Shown piece by piece: positions 1-9,900 of a DNA stretch of 11,567 nucleotides. The number at the start of each line of letters is the position of its first letter. The stretch's first letter is position 1. The DNA is from CAYNUJ01 sp964621225 (GTDB taxonomy: Bacteria; Bacteroidota; Ignavibacteria; Ignavibacteriales; Melioribacteraceae), in contig CAZULK010000086.1 in NCBI GenBank assembly GCA_964621225.1, positions 1 to 11,567 on the forward strand. The letters are read 5' to 3'. The notes beneath the pieces are model-generated. The model had not been told where the DNA came from, searched no databases, and saw nothing but the letters and a program-made list of their open reading frames with translations. A program made the position numbers and the translations under genes.

Positions 1-64
1 CAGATGATAAAGGGGATGGGGTGGAAATATTAAAAATTTGGTGAGGATAAAAGAATTAATAAAT

Positions 65-95
65 CCCACCGGGGAAGGCATTCTCCCCCGGTAGA
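65..95 (-). terminator. Rho-independent-type terminator after the propeller gene
   Basis: Read on the minus strand, positions 95-83 pair with 65-77 without a bulge: 13 pairs, three of them G-U, including the run ACCGGGG/CCCCGGT. The loop is five bases (82-78). An AT-rich, U-containing tail follows (ATTTATTAATTCTTTTAT). It begins seven bases after the TAA of the gene (102-104) and is the only strong hairpin in the non-coding sequence here. The tail is not a pure U run. Confidence 0.75.
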
Positions 96-101
96 TAAGA
101 A

Positions 102-2990
102 TTATTTCATCAACATCATCTTTTTCGCTTCAACGAAGTTGCCGGTCGTTATTTTATAGATATAGGCTCCACTGGATAATTCGGAGGCATCAAATTTTAC
201 TTCGTAATTACCCGGTGATTGTTTTTCGTTTACTAAAGTAGCTACTTCCCTACCTAATACATCGTAAATTTTTAATACGACTAATTGGCTCGATATCCCT
301 TTGGAACCATTCACAATTTGAGGGATTGAATATTTAATCGTTGTAGTCGGATTAAAGGGATTAGGATAATTCTGCTCTAAATTGAATTCCGTCGGTAAAG
401 ATTCTGAAATTGCTTTTACGGATGTTACGGTTATATCGCCATTGATTGCAAGACCGTTTACCCTTAAGAATCCGGTAGAACCAACATCAAACGATGTTCC
501 GGTAATTGGATCTATGGAAGCAAGTTTACTGCTGGAACCATAAACTGCATACAGATCGCCACTGTTGTCGAATGAAAGAGCAAACGGATATAAATTCACA
601 TCGGAAACTTCCTCTTCCGTACCGGAATTAGGATCAATTTTATACAGTTTTCCGCTATTCAATCCTGTTCTGGAAAACATCCACATTTGATTATCCACGG
701 GATTTGTTGCCACTACTGTAGGTATCTTAGTCAAAGTGGACACCAAAGTATGATCCCCGTTTAATGATAATTTATATACTTTGCGATCATTAGTAAATCC
801 GTATAAATCCCCTGTACCATCATGGGCTATTGCCAAAAATGAAACCGGAAATTCTGCGACAAGATGAGCATCACCCGCTAATGAATTGATCACGACTATT
901 TTTGAATTATCCAATGATTTTATCAATCCATAGATAAATTTAGTTGCCGGATCAATAGTCAAAGAGATAACACCGGGGAAACCTAACTCACCAATTTCTG
1001 TCCCAGCTCCGTCGCCTTCATTTAACGACAATAATTTTCCGGAAACATTTAATGGTGCCGTGGAAGCATAAAGTATATTTTCCACTGCCGAGTTTATTTC
1101 AAATCCGATTGCATGAAGTGGAATAACAATTTCAGGATCATCCGGATCATTGCTACTGATTTTTAATGAATCAAAAATTTCCTCTGCTAAAGTAGGAATA
1201 AAACTTAAATCAATGATCAAAGAATCAAATGCATTCAATGATGCAGGCAGAGATTTGTTCAATGCCATTCCGAATACATCTGTCCGGTTAAGAGCAACAT
1301 TATTAATATCCAAAGTTTGCGACCCGAAATTCCGGATCACCAATTTATGTGAAACTGTGTCTTTACCTATTTCAACTTCGCCAAAGTCAATATTTTTTTC
1401 TTCGGCAAAAACAAACGGAACTGCAAAGGGTTCGAAACGGGCTCCGGTAACCCATGTTCCCCAATTGTTGGTATGATGAACGAATTCAGTATAAAACCAC
1501 ACCGAGTTTGTATCGGCGGGGTCTAGCCAAGCTCCGTTGTAATCCCCCCATCTGTTTCTCGTGCCGCCAAAAGTCACAACATAATTCCCTTTACCAGGTT
1601 GCATTTCGAAACTTCCGGTAGGAATTTCACTTCCGGCGGGCAGAATTGTAAAATAAGCACCCGCATAACCCGTCTTGGAAGACCTACTGTAAGTTATGAA
1701 TACGTTATCGTTTCCGTCAACGGCCAATGCAGGATATGAATGATAATGCTGAGGAGCACCCATTACAAAATCCGTTTCCGGGGTATTTGTAGAAAGATCA
1801 ATTTTGAGAAACCTCACACCTGAGTATGCCCCGTTATTCACTACTCTTGTTGCATGAACAAGATACAACTTTCCGTTTTTGTAAACGGGTTCATTCCTTA
1901 AACCAAATCCGCCACCGTCAATATTCGGTGATCCTCCTCCAAGTTGATCCATATCCGGGGGTTGGGAATAACCCGTTACAGATATTTTTGCAACATCCAA
2001 CTGAGGAGTGGATTTAATACCGGTTAAGGAATAAACAGCAAAATTGGTTCCTATTGTAAAAGGTGAATGAGATACAAAATAATAAGTATCCGACTTTGAA
2101 TACATACGCACAGGACGAAGCCCGAATGCTGCAGTAGTAGATCCCGGATATTTGATATTCCAAATATCGGTAAAGTTTACTTGGCCGGCACTTTGAGTAT
2201 AAATTTGATCTTTCAAAATAATTCGTAATTTGGTATTACTGTAACCTCCGGAGAAGAAAAACTGGTTGCTGGTTAAGTAGATTGCTTTATCATCGAAACC
2301 TACACCTTGGTAATCTCCCCAACTCCCGTTTGGTGTTGAACCATCTACATTCGAAGGCAGAGCCCAGTTGTACCACGTGCCGGTTGGGTCATCATCATCG
2401 GAAACAGAAAGTAAATAATAACCTTCGCTGGCATTTTCATTAATATGAAGCCATACCATCACCCATCTTCCGGCATAATGATCATAAATAACTTTTGGAT
2501 CGAAAGGCGAAGCTCCCGGTATAAGCTTGGAATACCATTGTCCCGCACTTATGGATTTAATCTCGTTGCCTTCCTTATCGGTAATCTTAAAATTACTATT
2601 GACTGTTATAATTATATGATTAGGTCCAACGGCAATATATGGATCCGGAGGAATAGAATTAGCTTGATTATATCCTTCAAATTCCTTGAATACAATTACA
2701 CTGTCATCAACCCCTTGAATTTTTCCATAATTTGGATCAAGTATAAAATTTGATCCTTCCCGGGGAGCATTATTCAACATAGCAAGCGGAGTAGGAAGCA
2801 ATTCCGGTTTGCTATGATTGATTAATCTCAGTGATTGATTTGGAGTAAAAATATTTCCCGTAAATTCATCCGTCGAAATTACTTTCCCAGTATCAATAGA
2901 TCCGGATGCAGGACCTGAATAGGATGCCTGAGCATAAACCGAAAGTGTTAAAGCCAGTAAGACTAGAAACAGATATTTTGTTATTTTCAT
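102..2990 (-). CDS. Secreted double beta-propeller-like protein with choice-of-anchor D domain and T9SS sorting domain
   Basis: The protein has 962 residues. A Sec signal peptide (1-22, ending YAQA before S23) precedes an acidic, low-complexity N-terminal stretch. Residues about 100-520 form a beta-propeller-like region with PPDPYIAVGPNH, FDPKVIYD, SWGDYQGVGFD (223-233) and RWGDYNGAWLDP (480-491). These motifs are seen in large secreted sialidase/BNR-like proteins, but no catalytic residues can be assigned. Residues about 524-632 (IDFGEVEIGKDTVSHKLVIRN; ISSNDPDDPEIVIPL) are a clear choice-of-anchor D/ASH-like domain. Residues about 636-860 are a second propeller-like region with repeated LY.I/LYAVYG strands. 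Residues 865-962 are a T9SS type A sorting domain (EQNYPNPFNPTTTI, KKMMLMK end). The start is supported by GGAGAGG two bases before the ATG. It lies 99 bases downstream of the lipoprotein gene in the same direction. The likely role is a surface-attached or released binding protein; its ligand is unknown. Confidence 0.93.
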   Translation of the reverse strand: MKITKYLFLVLLALTLSVYAQASYSGPASGSIDTGKVISTDEFTGNIFTPNQSLRLINHSKPELLPTPLAMLNNAPREGSNFILDPNYGKIQGVDDSVIVFKEFEGYNQANSIPPDPYIAVGPNHIIITVNSNFKITDKEGNEIKSISAGQWYSKLIPGASPFDPKVIYDHYAGRWVMVWLHINENASEGYYLLSVSDDDDPTGTWYNWALPSNVDGSTPNGSWGDYQGVGFDDKAIYLTSNQFFFSGGYSNTKLRIILKDQIYTQSAGQVNFTDIWNIKYPGSTTAAFGLRPVRMYSKSDTYYFVSHSPFTIGTNFAVYSLTGIKSTPQLDVAKISVTGYSQPPDMDQLGGGSPNIDGGGFGLRNEPVYKNGKLYLVHATRVVNNGAYSGVRFLKIDLSTNTPETDFVMGAPQHYHSYPALAVDGNDNVFITYSRSSKTGYAGAYFTILPAGSEIPTGSFEMQPGKGNYVVTFGGTRNRWGDYNGAWLDPADTNSVWFYTEFVHHTNNWGTWVTGARFEPFAVPFVFAEEKNIDFGEVEIGKDTVSHKLVIRNFGSQTLDINNVALNRTDVFGMALNKSLPASLNAFDSLIIDLSFIPTLAEEIFDSLKISSNDPDDPEIVIPLHAIGFEINSAVENILYASTAPLNVSGKLLSLNEGDGAGTEIGELGFPGVISLTIDPATKFIYGLIKSLDNSKIVVINSLAGDAHLVAEFPVSFLAIAHDGTGDLYGFTNDRKVYKLSLNGDHTLVSTLTKIPTVVATNPVDNQMWMFSRTGLNSGKLYKIDPNSGTEEEVSDVNLYPFALSFDNSGDLYAVYGSSSKLASIDPITGTSFDVGSTGFLRVNGLAINGDITVTSVKAISESLPTEFNLEQNYPNPFNPTTTIKYSIPQIVNGSKGISSQLVVLKIYDVLGREVATLVNEKQSPGNYEVKFDASELSSGAYIYKITTGNFVEAKKMMLMK
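105..398 (-). other. T9SS type A C-terminal sorting domain of the propeller protein
   Basis: Residues 865-962 include FNLEQNYPNPFNPTTTIKYS, a VVLKIYDVLGREVATLV segment, ASELSSGAYIYKI and a basic KKMMLMK end. It shares the NYPNPFNPTTTI core with the giant protein's domain but has an extra short loop (QIVNGSKGISS) between the first two strands. It indicates export by the same T9SS. Confidence 0.95.
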
Positions 2991-2992
2991 TT

Positions 2993-2999
2993 CCTCTCC
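2993..2999 (-). promoter_or_regulatory. Ribosome binding site of the propeller gene
   Basis: GGAGAGG on the minus strand lies two bases before the ATG at 2988-2990. It is purine-rich and close to the Shine-Dalgarno consensus, with the GGAG core five bases from the start codon. Confidence 0.7.
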
Positions 3000-3019
3000 A
3001 ATAGTTTAAAAATAAATTT

Positions 3020-3049
3020 TATATAGATTTCCCTTTGCTTTGAATGCAA
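3020..3049 (-). promoter_or_regulatory. Possible sigma70-type promoter for the propeller gene
   Basis: On the minus strand TTGCAT (3044-3049) and TATATA (3020-3025) are separated by 18 bases, about 30 bases before the ATG at 2990. The spacing and -10 match are reasonable, but the region is very AT-rich, so chance matches are likely. It does not fit the Bacteroidota-type TAnnTTTG element. Confidence 0.3.
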
Positions 3050-3089
3050 CTAATTAATAAAAATTCCGGGGAATATAATGCTCGTTCAC

Positions 3090-3938
3090 CTACTCTATAA
3101 TTACAGTTGCATTTTTAGGCAAATCGGGCGTGATAATATTTTTATTTGCGGAAACTAATTCTATTTTAGTGAATTCCACCAAAGCGTTGCCCTTTCTTTT
3201 TCCCCTAAAATTCAACTTCACAAGAGACCCCGAACCACTCAATCCCTTTTGATTTCCATTCTTTGTTAAGAATCCGCTGTACAACTCTAATTTACCTGTA
3301 TTATTTACTGTATTCAGCACAGCCGATCCCGGACTTGAAAGCTCTGCCGGTAAAAGAACCTGGGTAAACTCTCTTCTTTCAACGAAAGGACTCTTCTGAG
3401 CGCTAACCAATTCCAATCTACTCTTATCGAATACTACAACAACACGCATTGCAGTTAAACTGTCTATATTTTCTGTCCAAATGGATATCGAAGCTGTATC
3501 GCCTAGCTTTATATTAGTTTCTTTTTTATAGAACATTAATGTTTTTCCGGTAATGGCGTTCACTTCAAACTTTCTTGAAGTCGATTGCAAAAGTTCTCCG
3601 CTTTTACCCCAAACTTTGAAAATATAAACGCCTTCATCAAGATTGGAAAAATAAACTTCGTTTGTTACATCCCATGCAGTTGTATCTACGTAAGTTGTAT
3701 CGACATTATCTTCATCAAGAATCAAAAGTGTATATTGAAATAGATAATCGTTACTGCTTCCTCTCCACTTAAAGTAAACTTCGTCCACGTTAAGAACTTG
3801 ATTTTCGTTCGGTCCTTCAATTATTTCAATAAATGGCGGAGGACTGTCAATTAAACTTGGCGATTCGCAAGAGATAAAGAAATATTGCCCAATAAATATT
3901 AGTGAAAATATTATCAGTAATTTAATTTGAGCTTTCAT
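3090..3938 (-). CDS. Predicted surface lipoprotein with Ig-like and cohesin-like domains
   Basis: The protein has 282 residues from the ATG at 3938. A lipoprotein signal (basic start, hydrophobic core, FFISC) puts the lipidated Cys at 24. Residues about 36-128 form an Ig/FN3-like domain (YFKWRG; NLDEGVYIFKVWGK). Residues about 132-282 look like a cohesin domain: IKLGDTASISIWTENIDSL, then MRVVVVFDKSRLELVSA, and late strands GSLVKLNFRGK and ALVEFTKIELVSA. There is no T9SS sorting domain, so lipid anchoring in the outer membrane is the likely attachment. An in-frame ATG at 3956 would add six residues, but it directly follows the TAA of the upstream gene and has no Shine-Dalgarno. The ATG at 3938 has AAAGGA six bases upstream and gives a better signal peptide. 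The gene is almost certainly co-transcribed and translationally coupled with the giant gene. It stops with TAG at 3090-3092. A role as docking partner is inferred. Confidence 0.9.
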   Translation of the reverse strand: MKAQIKLLIIFSLIFIGQYFFISCESPSLIDSPPPFIEIIEGPNENQVLNVDEVYFKWRGSSNDYLFQYTLLILDEDNVDTTYVDTTAWDVTNEVYFSNLDEGVYIFKVWGKSGELLQSTSRKFEVNAITGKTLMFYKKETNIKLGDTASISIWTENIDSLTAMRVVVVFDKSRLELVSAQKSPFVERREFTQVLLPAELSSPGSAVLNTVNNTGKLELYSGFLTKNGNQKGLSGSGSLVKLNFRGKRKGNALVEFTKIELVSANKNIITPDLPKNATVIIE

Positions 3939-3944
3939 TTTAAA

Positions 3945-3950
3945 TCCTTT
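3945..3950 (-). promoter_or_regulatory. Ribosome binding site deciding the lipoprotein start
   Basis: AAAGGA on the minus strand lies six bases before the ATG at 3936-3938. The ATG at 3954-3956 has only the AT-rich end of the preceding gene upstream. This favours the shorter start. Confidence 0.6.
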
Positions 3951-3956
3951 TACCAT

Positions 3957-6900
3957 TTATTTTAATAGTACCAGTTTTTTAGTGGATACAAATTTATTTG
4001 CTACAAATCGATATATATATACACCGGAAGCTAATCCACCATTAATTTTGGATGCATCCAATAAATATCTGTATGAACCTTCTTTGCGAATATCGTTTAT
4101 CAACGTCGCGACTTTCTGACCTAAAATATTATAGAGAACCAAGTGGACTCTACCGGGTTCCGGCAAATCAAATTCTATCGTCGTTGTCGGGTTGAACGGA
4201 TTCGGATAATTCTGTGATAAATTGTAATCCTTAGGAATTTCCGTCATCGAGTAAACTATCGTTTTACTCAATGAAGTTTCAGATTTATCGTTAATTCCTT
4301 TAAGTTCAAGTATTAACGAATCCTTCGGATTAAATTTATCAAGATTGGAATTTACACTTGCACTCAGTGTAAAATCACCATTCAATTTACCTTTCAATTT
4401 AGCAAAATCACAATAAATGATTCCTCTTGCGCTGTCGGTGTAAATCAGATTGATATCCTCGTCAGAAATCGATTTACCATTCAGATATACCGAATCTATG
4501 TCGAATACTGAATTATCATATTTAAGAGTAGCCGAAAACGCTTTCAAATCATTCTTGTCGAAATGAATCGGGAATTCAAATTTCTTTTCACCCCTTCTGA
4601 ATCTTATCTCTTTTCTCTCGTCGGCTTGAACGGAATTGTTACCAGCAATTTTCGGTAGAGAAACATTAATCTTGTCATAATACCATTGATCCACAAAGGT
4701 GAGTAAATCGTTTATATCCAATTCAAAATTACCATTTACTTCAACGTAAGGAATTTCTCCGTCATATGGATATAGATCAGCACCGTAAATTGAATCCGGG
4801 GATGACCATGATTTTACAAAGCCGGTTAGATCCACTACATCGATCGATTTGTCGCCGTTAAAATCGACCAAATTGAGTGTGGTGAATGTATGCTGATATG
4901 TAGTTGAATTACCCAACGCATCCGAAACGATTATATCGAAATCATATTTAGTTGCGGTTTTCAAATTGCGCAATACCATCGAATCTCTTGTTGTTGCTGC
5001 CCCGTTTATGGAAGCATCGCTAGAAACAAAGCTCACTGTTACAGGCATACTGGAATCGATAGCTGCAGTCCATTTTGCAACCGCTTTATCCCATCCTTCC
5101 GTAAATACTTTTTGTGTGATTACGAAAGTATTATCATCATAAATTGGTGCTTTGTTGTCAATTCTTACACTGTCTAACGGAACTTCATAACTTACATTAA
5201 AATCACTTTGATAAAGCACTTTGATATCGATGTACCCTTCGAAATTATCGATGAATGCTTTCGAATTCCATTTTAAGGTATCTTCAATTACGGGACCTGT
5301 AAATTCACTTTGTGATATTGTTAAACCGGAACCGCCGGGTGAATAGGAATTGTTATTGCTAAATTTCCATTGCAATCCGGTGACCGTCAATTTTTCTCCG
5401 GGAGTATCAAAACTCCATGTAAATCTTACAGTTCCGCCTTGATATCCTTCCCTTGCTCTAACAACCGGTGAAGGACCGATTACAAATTCCGTTTTGCTTG
5501 TATCTGCAATAGATGCATCCCTGTAATCCCGAACAATAATTCTGGCTTTGCTGGTTGTGATACCTGAAGGAATTGTCCAAGAATAGGGATTATCTGCTGT
5601 AGCAGAAATCGGTCCGGCTATCGGGATTGGCGCAGCACCGTCACCCAGATCAACAAATATTCTTACAGAATCGAGTTTTTCCGAATTCCAAGTGATTTGA
5701 TGTGTCGATCCGGTATTCCATGCCTCCCTACTGGTTGGTGAAGTAACTTCGAGGCGAACAATACTGAAATATGATGTACTTGTATCTTTAATATTTTGAT
5801 AATCAGAAGAAACAACTCTTACTTTCGCTTTATCCGAAGAGAAGACCACACCATCTTCCAGCGTCCAACCATATGTTCCTCCGCCTGAAGATGAATTCTG
5901 GAATCCTGCATTCTGTATATTTTGCCAGTCTGCATCATTTCCGGTCAAATTATATTGAAGAATCACTTGATCTATATAATCACTCTTCCATTCAATATTA
6001 TACTTTTTACCTATCTGCCAACGTTCACCGCCATCGGGTGTAACAAGTTGAATTCTGCTGATAATAAACGTAGAATCACTCTCGTCATAAATTTCAGGAT
6101 GATCCGGATCATAAATCTTCATTGATACTGCAGGATCAGGATCAATGTTGATATTCCAAGTGTATTTCAAATCCGCTGCATTAACCGGATTTGCATTTAA
6201 AGGCACTCCGTAAGTAGGATCGCCCGAACCTTTTACAGCAAGGTTTAACGTACTTATTGTTCCGGAAGAAGCAATCCATTCAACATCGTATTGTGTACCG
6301 ATCTGTTCGCCCGTTCCTCCGTTAGGATTAAGTAATCTTAAATAACTAACTGTAATTGGTTTGTCTACAGTATCACCAACATCGGGATAATTTAAATCGT
6401 AAACTCTTATTTTGTAATTAGTGCCTGCGTCACTTAATCCGAGCGATTCTATTTCACCCCAGATATATGAAGTTTCGGTTCCGGAGGCAATTGTAATATT
6501 TTCCCATTTAACCGGACTGGCAGTATAATCTTTGGTGTATTCCAATCTGATATTATCTACAAATTGTCTTTCCAATTTAATTGTATAATCGCGTTTAACT
6601 CCGGCTTGCATATACTCCCCACCAACCGGTGATGTAATACGCAACCTTGCTATTGTGAATGCCGAAGTATTTGTATCCAACAATGAAGTATTATTTACGT
6701 CTCTTATTCTCAGATAACAATCATTTGATGGAGTTTGAGGAACAACCCAATCGTAAGTTGTATCGGCTTTGGTTATGACTATCGGAGTCCAACTATTTCC
6801 TTTTGCAATTTTATATGATAATTCAACAAACTTGATATTGGAAGAAGCTGACCATTGTATTTTGTAGTTTGAATTTTCTCTTATCTTTTCACTGTTCTTC

Positions 6901-9900
6901 AAAGAGAGTAATTGCAAACTACCAACTCTGAATACGGCATCGGAAGTATCTGCAACATTCGGATATTGGACATCACTAATCTCAATTTTTGCTGAATCTG
7001 AAACCAAAGTTACCGGGATATTCCAATCGAATCCTCCCGCGCTCGCTACAGTTGTTGGTGCAACTACGCTCCAACCCGATTCGGGTGTATACAACCTGAT
7101 TTTAAGTCTCGAAATATTACTGCTGGCAGTCCATTGAATTTTTGAGGTTGCTCCGCTGCTTAAGAATTCCCCACCGTTCGGTGATGTTACATTTAGAATA
7201 CTGATTGAGAAGAAATCAGTAACGGAATACAATTTTCTACCCGATTCCGAATCGTAAATTATTACCTTTATACTATCCGTTGAAACGGAAGGTAAATTAG
7301 TCCAGCTATATGTTTGTGCAGTGGCAAGTTGATTAGTTGCTATCGGAATAGTATCTGTGCCCATTATGTAATAAAGATCTACTCCGGCAATGGATGAACT
7401 TGCCTGCCAATTTATATTCGCAGATAAACCGGACCTGTATCTTTCACCTTGAGACGGTGATGTCAATTTCAACCAACCTACCTTGAATACTGCATCACTT
7501 ACATCTGTATTGGAATTATCCGAAAAATCTGTAATTCTGACCAAACCTTGGGTTGTGCTCATGTCCGAAGGTATTGTCCATTGATATGCTCCATTAGAAG
7601 CATTGTATGGTGATACAAGTGTATTCCATGTTGAACCATTATCCGTACTGTATTCAATAGTAATTGAGGTAACAAAACCTGCATCCCAAGTAATCGGGAC
7701 AGTATTACCGGCAATTAAATATTCACCGCCGTTTGGTGAAGTTAAAGTCAGTGAAGGAATATAAATTGTAAATTTGGCTGTAGTATCTACAATATCGCTA
7801 TTTGCTATGTCATTCACTTTAATCATGCAATTCGAAGATGAAATAGTTGAAGGAATACTCCAACTATAAGTTGCAGGTGTTGCCGGAACCACCGCCGGTG
7901 TAACCGGATTCCATGTAGTTCCTGCATCAGTGGAAAATTCTATCCTTACAGAATCAATCTGCGGACTGGCAGTCCAGGTTATCTGTTGAGTCGTACCAGC
8001 CATCCAATTAGTCGAACTATCCGGTGCTGTGATTCTCAAAGTGCGAATTGAAAATCTGTCGGTCGTATCAGCTATCTGATATGAAGAACCTTCGTCACTA
8101 ATAATTATTCTTGCGGAATCGGTTGTAATATCTTTCGTAACTGTCCATGAATAAGAAGTAGTATCACCCACAGTTGCAATACTGGTTTTTGTATTATTCG
8201 ATTCGTTAAGCAGTTCAAGTTTTAATGAAGTGACACTATTTGATTTGGTCCAAGTTACCGGGACCACTTTGCCCGCGTGCAATATTTCACCGGCTGTAGG
8301 CGTTACTGCGGTAATCCATCCAATTTTAAATACCTCCGGCGAAACGGCATCAATAGAATCACCTTCGAGAGCGCTTATATATATTTTGGCTTTATCGGAA
8401 GCGATATTCTGCGAGATAGTCCAATCATAAGAACCAGTAGAAGCAGGTAATGCATTAGCTCCGGGAATAGTAGTAAATGTTGTTCCATCCAATGTATATT
8501 GGATTTTAATATTATTTATAGTACTGCTGGCATTCCATTTAATTTTTTGAGTTGTTCCGGATGTCCAGAATTCTCCTCCCAAAGGTGCAAGTAATTGAAG
8601 TTTACTGATTTTGAAAGTACTGGCACTTACGTCTGAAAGAGTAGGATTATTAGCATCGGTTACTCTAACCAGGGCTTGAGAAGTAGTGGTATCCGGCAAT
8701 AGCCAATTATATGTACCGCCGGAAGCAGGATACGAATTTTCTAGTAGTGTCCAATTTGCCCCGTTGTCCAAAGAGTATTCAATTTTTACAGTATTCAACC
8801 ATAAGCCCGACCATTTAATTTGACGGATATCTTTGGCCTGGTAATGTTCTCCGCCATTCGGTGATACTAACGAAATTGTTGGAGTATAAATAGTAAAGGA
8901 ATTACTTGTAGCTGCAACTGCTGCGTTGTCCAAATCCCTTAATCTGATTTTAGCATTGGAGCTAGTATCGTTTGTAACAGTCCATGAATAAGATAACTGT
9001 GATGCATTCACTGTATCAACTTTAACCCAAGTGGTTCCGCCATTGATGGAATACTCTATTATTACTTTGTTGAGATTACAAAAATCCCAGCTGATGGTTT
9101 GAGTGGAACCGGCTTGCCAATTCTCTCCCCCACCCGGGGAGGCAATATCCAACTGTTTAATAGTGAAACTCGCATCACTCCGGTCGGTTGTGGAAGAGAA
9201 CGCAAAATCTTTTACTCGCACGTAATTTGTCGAAGAACAATTCAATCCTGTTACATCCCAAGCATAAGTGCCCAAAGATGCATCGATTGGTTGCGAAGTA
9301 ATTGCCGACCAATTTGTACCGTCATTTGAATATTCCAGCACAACTTGTGTAATATCGCTGCTGTTCACCCATGCAATATTATAAGTAGTACCGAGTTGTA
9401 AATCTTCTCCTCCGTTCGGAGCAGTAAGAGTAAGCAAACTGATGGTGAATACAGATGAACTGGTATCACTAATTTGATTGGATGAATTTACATCACTTAC
9501 CCTTACCAGTGCCGAAGAGGAAGAAATGTTTGGTATATTCCAATTATAACTTCCCGAAGCAGCAGGATATGTCGATTCTATAGTTTGCCAGGATGATCCG
9601 TTATTTGTTGAATATTCAATCTTGATATTACTTACTATCGAGGAATTACTCCATTGGATTGTCTGCGTACTACCACCTTGCCAATGCTCTCCTCCATTTG
9701 GTGCAACGAGAGTTATTCCTCCTATTGTGAAAGGAAGATCACTACTGTCTGCAACGAATGAATTTAATGCATCATAAACTTTAATCAATGCATTTGTAGT
9801 CGATAGCGATGAGCTTACATTCCATGAATATTGTCCAGTAGTAGCATCGGTGGATGAAATTAAGGTGCTCCAACTGCTACCTCCGTCGGTGGAAAGATCA

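Noticed and set aside
102..2990. Sialidase or other glycosidase activity for the propeller protein
   Set aside because: Propeller-like motifs are visible, but no catalytic residues or arginine triad could be identified by reading, so no enzyme name is given.
3063..3074. Small hairpin followed by a T-rich run after the lipoprotein gene, as a terminator
   Set aside because: On the minus strand it has only four pairs (ATTC/GAAT, loop CCCG) before TTTTTATT. This is too weak to call in such AT-rich sequence, although partial termination cannot be excluded.
3090..4868. Classical cellulosome scaffold and enzyme
   Set aside because: No carbohydrate-binding or glycoside hydrolase domain was recognised in any of the three proteins. 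Dockerin-like and cohesin-like modules alone do not make a cellulosome.
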